Origin: Voacanga thouarsii
Taxonomy: Eukaryota; Streptophyta; Magnoliopsida; Gentianales; Apocynaceae
Assembly (NCBI GenBank): GCA_026120185.1
Contig: JANUWF010002342.1
Coordinates: 5,766,501 to 5,830,500 of the forward strand
Reading direction: 5' to 3'
Length of the DNA stretch: 64,000 bases
The position numbers and the translations under genes were made by a program. The notes under the pieces are model-generated. The model was not told where the DNA came from and made no database searches. It worked only from the letters and a program-made list of their open reading frames with translations. Every line of letters starts with the position of its first letter. The stretch's first letter is position 1. Shown here one piece after another: positions 11,111 through 21,464 of the stretch.

Positions 11111-12226
11111 CATTCTCTTAATTAACCCCACAATATTATCAAATAATATATTTGAGTATTCAAACCTTTAATGTGTGTGACCCATTAGGTTTCCTGGTCT
11201 TATTGGTAGCATAATATGAATTAATTCTAACAATATTAGAATTAATAATCCTTAATAAAATAAAGGATTAAATTTATTAATTCTCTAATTAATAAATTCA
11301 TATTTAGCATATCAAGAGCGACATCTAGCAATGACTCTCGATCACCCAAAAGTCCAGAAAGTCAAGTGGCTTGACATGAACCTTTCAATAGCAAATTATC
11401 AGTGCAATAAACTCCTTTCAACATACAATATCTTATTCAGTCTAGATCCAGAATATTATTAATTCTGGCCCAAATATTTTAGTACTTGTTCAAGAAATCT
11501 ATTACTCGATATGTGTATCAATTGGAACCATTTCCATCACATAGTCGCCTTGGCCAAGGACTTTATGAGTAATGATTTCTACAAGTGGCCTTGAGATATA
11601 CTCTCCTACTATTAGGAGTGGTGAATCCTTTATTGACCATCTCAACTACTTTCGTTTACTTTACGTTGTACCCAATATCCATCCCATAGGCGGTCCTAGA
11701 TAAGACTTCAAATATTAGAATCAAAGTACAACGCTCGATAAACAAAGTACCTTGGAGATCTCAAGTCTAAGGATACTTGCACACTTGCTATAATGAGATT
11801 CTATCACTGGCACTAAATAGTTTTCCAAGTGATTATCTCGTAGCTAGGTCATCCAATGAACTTGTTTCAAAACAAGCATCCACACGTTAATCCTGAGTAT
11901 CCCAATACCCACGGATATGAGAACCACCGCTTGATCCAATCAAGAGATATAACATGTGCCAGTCTTGGCGTATTAATAATGTCCCATCTTATTAATACTA
12001 TGACTGGGGATTATTTAAGTACAAACACTACATAGTGTAGTAGGAATCTCACATCATGATCTCTATCATGATTTCCTTAACACTGTGTTGTACTAGGGAC
12101 TTTATCTAACGGTTTGTACACATATTTAGATATAAAAATTAAACTGAAAGATAAAGAATGCCTCTTATTAATTTACTATGCAATATACATGGTACAAGTG
12201 ATTGCCTCTAGGGCACAACACTAACA
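10534..12226 (-). mobile_element. Solo copia LTR inserted in SIRE-1, with 5-bp target duplication
   Basis: On the minus strand the element starts TGTTAGTGTTGTGCCC (12226 downward) and ends CCTACA at 10534. It is flanked on both sides by GGTTT (10529-10533 and 12227-12231), a perfect 5-bp target-site duplication. Its body matches the 3' LTR of the copia element at 20889-21464 plus 33225-34355; that LTR sums to about 1.7 kb, agreeing with the 1693 bp here. A TATA-like box (CTATAAATATAAGG, minus) sits near 10940-10953. An AT dinucleotide run lies at 11072-11107. No internal region is present, so it arose by recombination between two LTRs. The 88- and 64-codon open frames inside it have no domain. 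Confidence 0.92.
11072..11107. repeat. (AT)n microsatellite
   Basis: A pure TA dinucleotide run lies within the solo LTR upstream of its TATA region. It is absent from the homologous positions of the other copies, so it expanded after insertion or in that lineage. Confidence 0.9.
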
Positions 12227-12231
12227 GGTTT

Positions 12232-13923
12232 TGCACCGGATTCAAATTTATTCTTAACATGACACTTAGATGCTTTGTGTCTAGATTTATGACTATGTGC
12301 GACACTTGTGTGTCATATGCGATGAGGCAGCCTTTACAAAATGAGATTGGTAATTCTTAGCTTTAATCTTATGTCTATAACCTATGACATTTCGATTTCA
12401 AGCTATATCTTGTGCACCAAGAAATTTTTCCAAGTTGTTGTTACCATTTGTAAACTTTTCAACGCTGTAGTGAGATCATTGATTCTATTTTTCATATCAT
12501 CAAAATTTCTAACTATAATTTCAAGAGAACGAATTTTATCACATAAGCATTCATTTTCTAGAGACACATGATGCAAGGCAGTGATGATAACATCTTTTTC
12601 TTTAATTACACATATATGTGACTCAAGAGAGACTTTATTCTCATTCAATAGCTTTGCATTCTCATCTAATAAGCAATCAATTTTCAACTTCATTTCTTTA
12701 TTTCTTCTAGACAGCTTTTTCAGTTCATGAAACATGTCAACCAGCAACTCATTAGGATCATCATGCTTTTCATGATCAAAATTATGTAAATCAGATATGG
12801 AATTGGTGGTAGTGGGATTTACCTCAATTTCCATTGCCATGAAGCATATATTAGCAGTTTTATTTTCAGAGTCTCCATCTTCCTCAGTCTCGGACTGATT
12901 TTGGTCCCAAGTTCCCATTAGTCCTTTGCCTTTCTTTGCTTTCAGAACCTTCTTCTTCTTTTTAAGCATTCTGCCTTCTTTTTCGTTAGCTATTGGGTAG
13001 TCAGCAATGTGATGTTTCATACTCTTGCATTTATAACATTGAGACTTAAATGATGAGGTCTATCCCTTTCTTTTTACAAATCTCTTTCCTCTTTTAAAAT
13101 TTCTTTTGTTGAACATTCTTCTGAATTTCTTTGCAATCATGGCCAATTCTTTGGTGTCTACTTCAGTCTCATCACTAAATTCTGATTGACTGCTTTCAGC
13201 TTCCTCATTTACAGCTTTCAGTGCTATTTCCCTTTTTTTTTCCCCTTTATCATCAGATTCTTAAAATCTCTTGAGTTTCATTTCATACGTTAGCATAGAG
13301 CTAATCAGCTCTTCAGTTAATAAGAATTTCAGATCCTTAGATTCTTCCACAGCTAGAGCTTTCGGTTGCCAGCTCGTAGGTAATATATCTAGAATTTTTC
13401 TGTTTTGCTCACCAAGGGAATAGACTTTTCGATAGGCTTTGAGTCTATTTGTAATGTTTATAAATCTGGTAAACATATCAGTAATACTTTCATTTGGCTT
13501 TATCGTAGACAATTCATAATCATGAATTAAAAGTCCCAACTTAGATTCCTTTACTTGAGTTGTCCTCTCATGATTGACTTCAAGTAATCTCCACACATCA
13601 TGGGCTGAATCATAGTCAGTAACTTGATTATATTCTATGCCATCAAGGGCACTACACAAAATATTCATATCTTGAAAATTTAGTGTCATTTTGACATTGT
13701 CTTCATTATCAAATTCGTCACTCTATTTAGGCACTTTTCTGCCATCAACAAATTTTGATGGGAAAAATAGACCATTCTCAATTAGATTCCATAGCTTAAA
13801 GTCGATTGAACAAATATAAATCTTTATTCTATTTTTCTATAATGTATAATTATTTCTATTGAACAAGGGAGGTCGATTTGTTAAGGATCCTTCAACATAT
13901 GAAAGGGTAGATAAGTTTGCCAT
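12232..13923 (-). pseudogene. SIRE-1 gag
   Basis: The likely start ATG is at 13923-13921 (MANLSTLSYVEG, NRPPLFN), the typical Sirevirus gag N-terminus. Then come MTLNFQDMNILCSALDG, DSAHDVWRLLEV, KLGLLIHDYEL, NESITDMFTRF, NRKILDILP and VEESKDLKFLLTEELI (13689-13261). A basic linker leads to a CCHC knuckle CYKCKSMKHHIADY near 13034-12993 whose last Cys is Tyr (a G to A change). Next are a Lys-rich segment, an acidic segment and a long leucine/asparagine-rich putative coiled coil (to 12403). Gag forms the virus-like particle. The frame ends at the solo-LTR insertion. A stop separates the 13689-13261 and 13020-12403 parts. SIRE-2 holds a collinear gag. Confidence 0.85.
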
Positions 13924-13972
13924 AGGGATCTTTTTCTACATGGTTGTTAGACCGAAACTAGAGTAGACCAAA

Positions 13973-13984
13973 GCCCTGATACTA
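13973..13984 (-). other. Primer-binding site of SIRE-1 (tRNA-iMet type)
   Basis: On the minus strand it reads TAGTATCAGGGC, two bases after the LTR end. The consensus for the initiator-Met tRNA site is TGGTATCAGAGC. It marks 13987 as the inner edge of the 5' LTR. Confidence 0.7.
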
Positions 13985-13986
13985 AA

Positions 13987-14710
13987 TGAAAAACCTTAGA
14001 GGCGGTGAATAAAGTTTTTGGCAAATTTAAAATACCCTTTACCCAAAACTGTTTTGAGACACTCTTTTGAATTTCAAATCTTAGAATATTGCAGCAATGA
14101 GAAGCTTTCGAAATGACTTAAAGATGAACTATCTGAATAAGACAAGACACACAATGCAATTAATACTAGAGTAAAAATGAGTTGGTGAGAATCCTAAAGA
14201 ATTCTTTTGAGAGATTAAAAAAAATTTTGTGCAAGGAAGATTGCTGTTGACCGAAATTAAATGTAGAGAAAGATAACATAAGTTTATAGTGGTTCGATCT
14301 ACCAAGATCTACATCCACTACCTTAAGCTCATACTTAAAGATTTTCAGCCAAATTTCATTCACCCAACTCAGTGGCATCAATCTACACCAAATACATGAG
14401 AGGATCACCACTTTTAGTTTAGCCAAAACCTCTCAATCAAGTAAAAAATCAAGGTTCATCCCAAATGAATTTTACACCACAACATTGATACATAAAGATA
14501 ATTGAAGTAATAGAATGAAAATGGCTCACTCTTTTGAGCAGATATGCCAAACAAATGAGCTCAAACAACCTTTACCTTTTTGAAATAATTTGATTTCAAT
14601 GTGAAGCACTATGAAAATGAGATTTTTGTATTCTAGGGAGCAAAAAAGTTTCTTTGAAGGATAAGACAAAAATCTACTTTTGAATCGAGTTTCAATTCAT
14701 TCAAAAGGTC
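13987..14710 (-). repeat. SIRE-1 5' LTR, truncated
   Basis: On the minus strand the LTR end CCTCTAAGGTTTTTCA is identical in form to the SIRE-2 LTR end at 59739. Shared blocks include GAGCTTAAGGTAGTGGA with TAGATCTTGGTAGATC, the HATCTGCTCAAA-like block and one unit of the GTGGTGTAAAA minisatellite. The U3 beyond about 14710 is missing: unrelated copia integrase sequence starts there. About half of the 1.3-kb LTR remains. Confidence 0.75.
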
Positions 14711-15300
14711 GGCTTTAATCATTGTTTGGTGCACCCAAATACCTTTACTATAGTAATCAATGATATAAAGAAAATAATGTGCACCAAACAAAGAAATAAT
14801 CTTATGATCACCCCAAATGTCACAATGAATTAACTTAAATCATGTCATGGTTGTTGTTCCACAATTAGAAAATGGTAATATAGTTTGCATAGTTCTTAAA
14901 TATGAATCATAATACATCATACTTTTTGAATGAATTTTATTTAGGAGAGATAAATACTGAAGCTTTCCAAGAGAAGCATGATTGAGTCTCCTATGATAAA
15001 GAGTTGAGATTGTGTCCTTTTTCGCTGCCATTGCCAACTTTTTAGGGTAGGACAACTTTAGCAAGTATAGTCTTTCATGGTGCTTATCTACTCTAATTAG
15101 TTTCCACGAAAGTAAGTCCCATAATATACAAAAAACTGGAAAGAAGGTCATCATACACTTGTTGTCCTTTTTCAATTTTGCAATTAAAATTAAATTACAT
15201 TTGAAATTAAGAATATTTTTGGGACATATCATTTACTATAATGCTAGTTTTGAATTTCACTTTTCTGAATCCCTTAATTGAAATGCTATCACTATTTGGT
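14711..15300 (-). pseudogene. Integrase N-terminal fragment of another copia element
   Basis: The minus strand reads FKCNLILIAKL, TFFPVFCILWDLLS, then the GAG-pre-integrase box LYHRRLNHASLGKLQYL (15232-14840). With a frame change it continues FKLIHCDIWGDHK and YFLYIIDYYSKGIWV to 14712. These are copia signatures distinct from the Sirevirus copies (RLNHASLGK against RLGHV). It ends at the edge of the SIRE-1 LTR, and no RT follows. It is either an older element into which SIRE-1 inserted, or a deletion junction. Confidence 0.75.
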
Positions 15301-16184
15301 AGTTTTACTACTAGAAAATAGTGAACCATGACACTTATGATTTTGTGCACTTGTTGCTTTATTTATTTCTATTTTTCTTTTCTTTTATTTTGTTTTCTTT
15401 ATTTTTATTTTATGTTTTTATTTGGAGTGTTTTTATTTTGTAGTTTTGAATCATCTCATTCTAGATCTGCTTCTTTCTTCTCAATAATCGAAGTTTCAAG
15501 TGGAAGATAATGCCTACTTTTAGAAGATAATGCCTTGGGGAATATTGTTTCCTTTTTCCTCCTATCTTTTTTTATATCCTATGGCTGCACTTATTTATTT
15601 TATTACTTTAACAATCAAGGACAATATCAAATATAAGTATGGGGGAGGGATTTATTTTGCTCTTGCCAATTGTTTTACAGTTATGATCTGGTGATATTAT
15701 TGTGTGACCACTTCTTGGCTATTTTTGGCCTTTTTTTTTTTTTTTTACACTTCACTTATGTTGACATAGTGGAGTCATTATTATTCTTGATGCTTTACAC
15801 TTTGTCTTGGTTCTTATTTGGTGAAGTCTATTCTATTTTGCTTGTATTTTAAATGGGATATGTCTAAATTTTGAGAATTGAATTTACTCTTGTATATGCT
15901 CTAGTGGATGATTGAATTTTTGTTCTTTAAATTTTGTTATGGATGGTATGATGAAGTATAAGTAAAGATTATTGACCATTCTTGTTTAGTGGCAATATCT
16001 AAACTTGTCCTAACTTTAAAGTGGGTAGATAGAAGTAGAGAGATTAGCGGTACAAAATAGCAAAAATGATGTATGTGCCTGATGGGAGTGTTACATGCAT
16101 ATAAAATCTCAATCAATTGAGACCACATATGCAAAAGTTTTAATAATTGAAATGCCAATTAAAATTACACAATACACACACATT
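15301..16184 (+). other. Gypsy-type 3' untranslated debris
   Basis: The sequence is T-rich and has no protein domain. Near 15625-15650 it carries AAATATAAGTATGGGGGAGGG, a decayed form of the AATTTAAGTGTGGGGGAG signature seen at 184-202 and 39005. It is therefore likely the 3' internal end of another Athila/Tat-like element. The open frames at 15328, 15670 and 15937 have biased composition and no recognisable motif. Confidence 0.4.
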
Positions 16185-17832
16185 TAGGCAAGTGCATCTA
16201 TCGTGTAGTCTAGTATTGTTGGCAAGAATCGAAGAACCTTAGGGAATGGGGGCTACTACCCTTACTTCCTTCTTTTCTCATTGTTAAGTTAAATCTAAAT
16301 GTAAGGTATGACACTAACTATAATAGAAGAGATGTCATATTCTTGCACACAATAGAGAGTCACAATTTTCATAAAGAATAAGAAAAAGAATAGCCCATAC
16401 AACAAAAAGAATTCCCCAAATCAAGACCTAAGAAATGAGTGTCCCTTAAACCTATAATTCTAGGCACAAGAATGAGTCACCTATCAATCTCACTCTCTCT
16501 TGAGCTATGAGATTTCTACCCTCAAGTTTGATTAATCGATATCTCTACCTAACTAACCAAACCTAAGATTGCATTAATTATCACTCACTATCCCAAATCA
16601 TTCGGAAGCCACAAAATTCCTACCTCTAGGCAATTACATGAACCCATTGGTTATTAGCCCTAATTCCCGGCCTCCCTCTCAGGTTAATTGAAAATGTCAA
16701 ATGTTAACCTAGTCAAGTAGGTGTCCTTTCCTCAACCCCATCTCTCAAAATCATTAAAAAAGAACATTTAATTGAAATAAATCCATCAAACCCAACTCAA
16801 TCGAAATGACCAAAATAAGCTCAAATAACTAAATACCAAACTACAGAAATCATAGATTTAAAGAAAATACATCATTCTCAAGAACAAAAATAAGGTACAA
16901 ACCTTCATTACAATTAAAAATAAAATATTAGCATAAGAATATAAGTAAAATTACAAAAGGAATGGAAAGGCAAACTCATAGACAAGCTGGCTTCTTCTTC
17001 CTCTTGAAATCTCCAAGTAAGCTTTCTTCTTTCTTCTTGGGTCTCTTGGTCCTTCTCTCTATTTAGTGCTCAAACTTACAAGAACTAGGGTTCTTGAGAG
17101 AAACCCTATCCTTTCCCAAACTCTCCTCCCCTCATTTTGTGTGTAAAAATTGATTATATACAGGTTTTTTTGTGTAAAATCTAAAATCTCACTCAAAATA
17201 GTGCCTTCTATACTAGTAGGTAGCCTAGGGAACTTGAACTTCCCTAGGACACCATGTTTTTCCAAAACCAAAATAGCCCAGGGAAAATACTGGGCCGCCA
17301 ACTTCTAGACAAAGTGTATACTTAAAACCTACCAAGCAACTTAGAGAAGCTAGGCTTCCCTAGGCCACCAACATTCTGGAATTATGTACAAATGCACAAA
17401 ACCTGGCTACCTAGGGAATTTAGAGTTCCATGGGCCGCCTATTCTCTGGACAAAATACAAACATTTCTTGTTCCTTAGGCGGCCTACTCCCTTGGCTACT
17501 TTCTTCCTGGATAACGTGCGCAATTTCTTCTATTTTCTCCCTTCTTCTTCCTTTTATCTTTACTCAATCTTTTCTATTTCCTAGCAAAAATAATAGAAAA
17601 AGGATGTGGTGAGTATGAATTGTGTAAGAATTTATATCCATTATTGAACAAAAATAAGAAAGAATGTATATACGATGAAGCCTCACTAGTGCCATTCTTG
17701 TTGTGTATGAGTGAAAAAAAATATAGAAAGGAATGTATGTACCCATGCTGGCAAAAATAATGCAATGATAAAAGTATTATATATAGGAAAAGTGAGTATG
17801 AAAAAACAAGAGTGTAAGTAAGAGAGTGAAGA
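16185..17832 (-). repeat. Probable minus-strand gypsy-type LTR (F)
   Basis: The region is non-coding. A minus-strand TATA-like TATATAATC lies near 17150-17160. Upstream of it in that orientation, at 17215-17500, is a cluster of near-palindromic words such as CCTAGGGAA...TTCCCTAGG (17224-17248), repeated in degenerate form near 17341-17375 and 17410-17434 together with GGCCGCC. The arrangement parallels the U3 of LTRs A and C. I could not fix either end or a primer site. The right side is adjacent to a truncated copia LTR. Confidence 0.4.
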
Positions 17833-18924
17833 GGTAAATATCTCACGGCCACTTATAGGAATTACTACTTGGAAAGTCCTTAGCCAAGGCGATTGTGTAT
17901 TGAAAATAGTTCCAATTGATACACATCTAGAGTAGTGGGTTCCGGGTATAAGTACTATTGTATTCAGGCCAGAATTAATTCTGGAGGGAGTTGGCACTAA
18001 TTCTGTACTCCAAACTGAATGAGATATTGTATGGTGAAAGGAGTTAATTGCACTGAAATTTGTTATTAAAGGGTTCATGTCAAGCCACTTGACTTCCTGA
18101 ACTCTTGGTGCTCATGATGTGTTGCTAGATACTACTCATGATCTGAGAATATGGATTTATTAATTGATGAATTAATAAACTGATCCTAATTAGAATTAAT
18201 AGGTTAATTCTAATTAATTATGGATTATTAATCTCAAAAATGTTTGGATTAATTCATGTTCACTACCAATTGATTGAGAAACCTAATAGGTTACACATAA
18301 TAGAGAATTATATACTCACTATGTTATTTGATAGCATAGTGGGATTAATTGAGAGAAAGAGAAGTTATTGTGGACAAATTATAATTAGTAATAATTTATG
18401 GTCCAAGTTGTAATTGTGAGAACATGATGTTTTCAATTACAATTAGAGAATTCTAATAGGATTTGAATTCTCAGTTTTGGGAAAGGAAATTTCGTGTGAC
18501 ATATTAACAAGACATATGTAACCCTAGCTGAAAAGTGACACATGAAAAACCAGCAACACTCGACCTTCTCTTCTTTCTATCTCTCTTGATTGTCTTGAGA
18601 AATAACCCTAGCCGCTATCTTATTTCTGCTAGCACAGGAAAGTTTGGTGCTTGAGTATTCCTCTGTGTGGATCACTGTTAGAGATATCACACACTGTGAT
18701 TATAGTGGTTAGACGTTCAACACACGTGGAGGTTGACCACGAGGATTGTTGGATTGCGCCTTGACTTGAAAAAGAAATTTTGTTCTTCAGACGATCAACA
18801 AAGGTAAAAAGCTGCTACCTTTATTATCTTTATGTTTTATTTTCCACACATAGGCGGGTCCTGGGATGGTATCTCGTTTATTTTCCGCTGCGTCGTATAG
18901 GATACGAGCCTGAGATACCCAACA
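17833..18924 (+). repeat. Copia 5' LTR, truncated at its 5' side
   Basis: The sequence aligns from CTCACGGCCACTTATAGG through to the LTR end ...CTGAGATACCCAACA with the second part of the 3' LTR (33290-34355). The first 600 or so bases of the LTR (present at 20889-21464) are missing, and 17580-17832 do not match them. A primer-binding site follows immediately, confirming that this is the 5' LTR. Confidence 0.8.
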
Positions 18925-18925
18925 G

Positions 18926-18937
18926 TGGTATCAGAGA
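18926..18937 (+). other. Primer-binding site (tRNA-iMet type)
   Basis: TGGTATCAGAGA directly follows the LTR end CCAACA plus one base. It fits the initiator-Met tRNA primer site used by most plant copia elements. Confidence 0.85.
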
Positions 18938-19340
18938 TATGCTATTTGTGGTCTACGAATATTGTTTTGGCATGAAAACTGTTTTCATGTATTCATGCTT
19001 GTCTTTGTTCGCTGTGAAAATCATTTTCACTCGAGTTGAAATCGTTTCGAGCTTTGTAGGTTGGGTCTGTAGCACAATATGATTGTGTAAAAGTTATAGC
19101 ATATTTCAAAAGGTGCTTTCTTTATGCGTTGAAAATTTTCTGCAGAAAAACGTTTTCTTAAACATGGTAGTTGCCCTCCGTTTCATCTTGTGAATTTGAT
19201 TTTCTGTTTAGTTTGTCTAAACCTAACAAATTGGTTGTTGTTTTGAGCTTCAAAATAGAAAATTCTGTTGAGAATTTTCTCACTAAAATTCTGTAGAAGA
19301 TTAGGACACCAGAAATTGTTTCTGGAAGATTAGGATCAAC
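18938..19340. other. Copia leader; gag, protease and integrase missing
   Basis: Only about 400 bp separate the primer site from the RT-domain frame. No gag, protease or integrase motif is present, so a deletion of several kilobases has removed them. A weak open frame spans 18780-19082 across the LTR end and has no domain. Confidence 0.7.
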
Positions 19341-19348
19341 CGTCTAAC

Positions 19349-20870
19349 CCCACATCTATTGATAGAATAGATGAACTTTCTAATACACAAGAGCCTCGTA
19401 AATCTATTAGGATACGTGTGGCACCTAAGAGATATGGATTTCTCTTTAGTGACCACAATGACGTATTGCTCATAGATGAAGATAAGCCTACTACCTATAA
19501 GGATGTTCTGAATAGTTCAGAATCTGGCAAATGGCTTGAGGTCATGAAGTCAGAGATGAATTCCATGTACGACAACCAAGTATGGACTTTGGTTGATCCA
19601 CCCAAAGGAATTAAACCTATTGGGTGCAAGTGGATTTTCAAGAAGAAAATAGACATGGATGACAACTTAGTTACCTATAAAACATGACTAGTGGCAAAGG
19701 GTTATCGTCAACAACATGGTATTGACTATGATGAAACCTTCTCGCCAGTAGCCATGTTGAAATCCATCAGGATACTCCTAGCCATTGCTGCTCATCATGA
19801 TTATGAGATTTGGCAAATAGATGTAAAAATAGCTTTCCTAAATAGAAATTTGACTGAGGAAGTATATATGACACAACCTGAGGGTTTTACATCCAATGAT
19901 AGCATAAAGGTGTGCAAGCTGCAAAGGCCCACTTATAGACTTAAGCAGGCTTCTAGGAGTTGGAACATCTATTTCAATGAAACAATCAAAGAATTTGGTT
20001 TCATTCAAAAATGGATGAGCCTTGTGTATACAAGAAGGTTAGTGGGAGTGCAATCGTTTTCTTATTACTTTATGTAGATAACATATTGCTAATAGGAAAC
20101 GATATACCTATCTTGCAAACGGTTAAAATTTGGTTGTCCAAACAATTCTCCATGAAAGACCTTGGAAAAGCAACTTATATTCTTGGAATAAGGATCTATA
20201 GAGATAGATCCAAAAGGTTGTTTGGTCTTTCACAGCCTACATACATAGATAAAGTGCTAAAGAGGTTTAACATAGAATAATCTAAAAAGGGATTCTTAAC
20301 CATGTCACATGGTGAAAGCCTTTCAAAGTCAATGTCTCCTAAGACACAAATTGAAAGGGATCACATGAGTAAGATTCCATATGCCTCGGCAGTTGGATCT
20401 ATCATGTATGCTATGATATGTACTAGGCCCGATGTATCTTGTGCTCTTAGTTTGACGAGCAGATACCAATCTGACCCTGGTGAGGGTCATTGGGTGGCTG
20501 TAAAGAACATTCTTAAGTACTTATGAAGGACTAAAGATATGTTCTTAGTGTATGGAGAAGGTGATTTGAAAATAAATGGGTATACTGATGCCAGCTTTCA
20601 ATCTAACAAATATGATTTCAAATCAGAATCTGGCTACGTGTTTACATTGTGTGGAGGGGCAATAAGTTGAAAAAGTTCCAAACAAGAGACTATTGCCAAC
20701 TCTACGACAAAAGCTGAGTACATAGCCGTTTCTAAAGCTGCTAAGGAAATAAAGATAGAGAGAATTCCCACGGATGAGAACATAGCTGACCCGTTTACAA
20801 AAGCACTATCCCAAAAGAAACATGATTGTCATGTTGAGTCATTCGGTATTAGATACATGAATGATTAGCT
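19349..20870 (+). pseudogene. Copia reverse transcriptase-RNase H remnant
   Basis: Copia RT blocks appear in order: [154 protein letters not shown] and YQSDPGEGHW. RNase H parts follow (TTKAEYIAVSKAAKE, then IERIPTDENIADPFTKAL, ESFGIRYM). Stops lie at 19685 and 20278 and after 20524, with a frameshift near 20010. The catalytic YVDD is YVDN at 20071-20082 (G to A). A segment of RNase H between AAKE and IERIP (about 20750) is deleted. This is a non-Sirevirus copia lineage; I lean to Ale- or Tork-like but cannot decide. Confidence 0.9.
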
Positions 20871-20888
20871 CTAGTGTAAGTGGGAGTT

Positions 20889-21464
20889 TGTTAGTGTTGT
20901 GCCCGAGAGGCAATCACTTGTACATTTTATATGACATATTTTATTTTAATAAAAGGCATTATTTATCTTACAGTTTTTTTTTTTGTTTACTTTAAGTAAT
21001 ATAACTGTTCGATAAAGTCTATAGTACAACACTGTGTTAAGGAGATCATGATATGAGAAACCTACTACACTAGACAGTATTAGTACTTAAATAGTCCTTA
21101 GTTATAGTATTAATGAGATAGGACATCATTAATGCGTTAAGACTAGCATGTGTTAGACTTTCTGATTTGATCATGCGTTGGTTCTCATAACCGTGAGTAT
21201 TGAAATACTCAAAGTTAACACATGGATGCTTGTTAATGGAATAAGTTTATTGGATTACCTAGCTTTGAGATAATCACATAAATAACTATTTAGTGCCAGT
21301 GATATAATCGCAATATAGCAAACGTGCAAGTATCCTTAAACATGAGATCTCCAAGGTACTTTGTTTGCTGAGCTTTGTACTTTGATTCCAATTTTCGAAG
21401 CTCGATTGAGGGCTGCCTATAAGATGGATATTGGGTACATTGTGAGGTAAACAAAAGTAGTTGA
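20889..21464 (+). repeat. Copia 3' LTR, first part
   Basis: The LTR begins TGTTAGTGTTGTGCCC right after the polypurine-like AAGTGGGAGTT. It matches the start of the solo LTR at 12226 (minus). It ends in ...AAAGTAGTTGA, where the Tekay-type element is inserted. GTTGA (21460-21464) is repeated at 33220-33224, after which the LTR continues. Confidence 0.9.

Noticed and set aside
17564..18078. Several overlapping Phe/Ser/His-rich minus frames
   Set aside because: They overlap each other and span the junction of an LTR with a copia LTR, so they are not coding.
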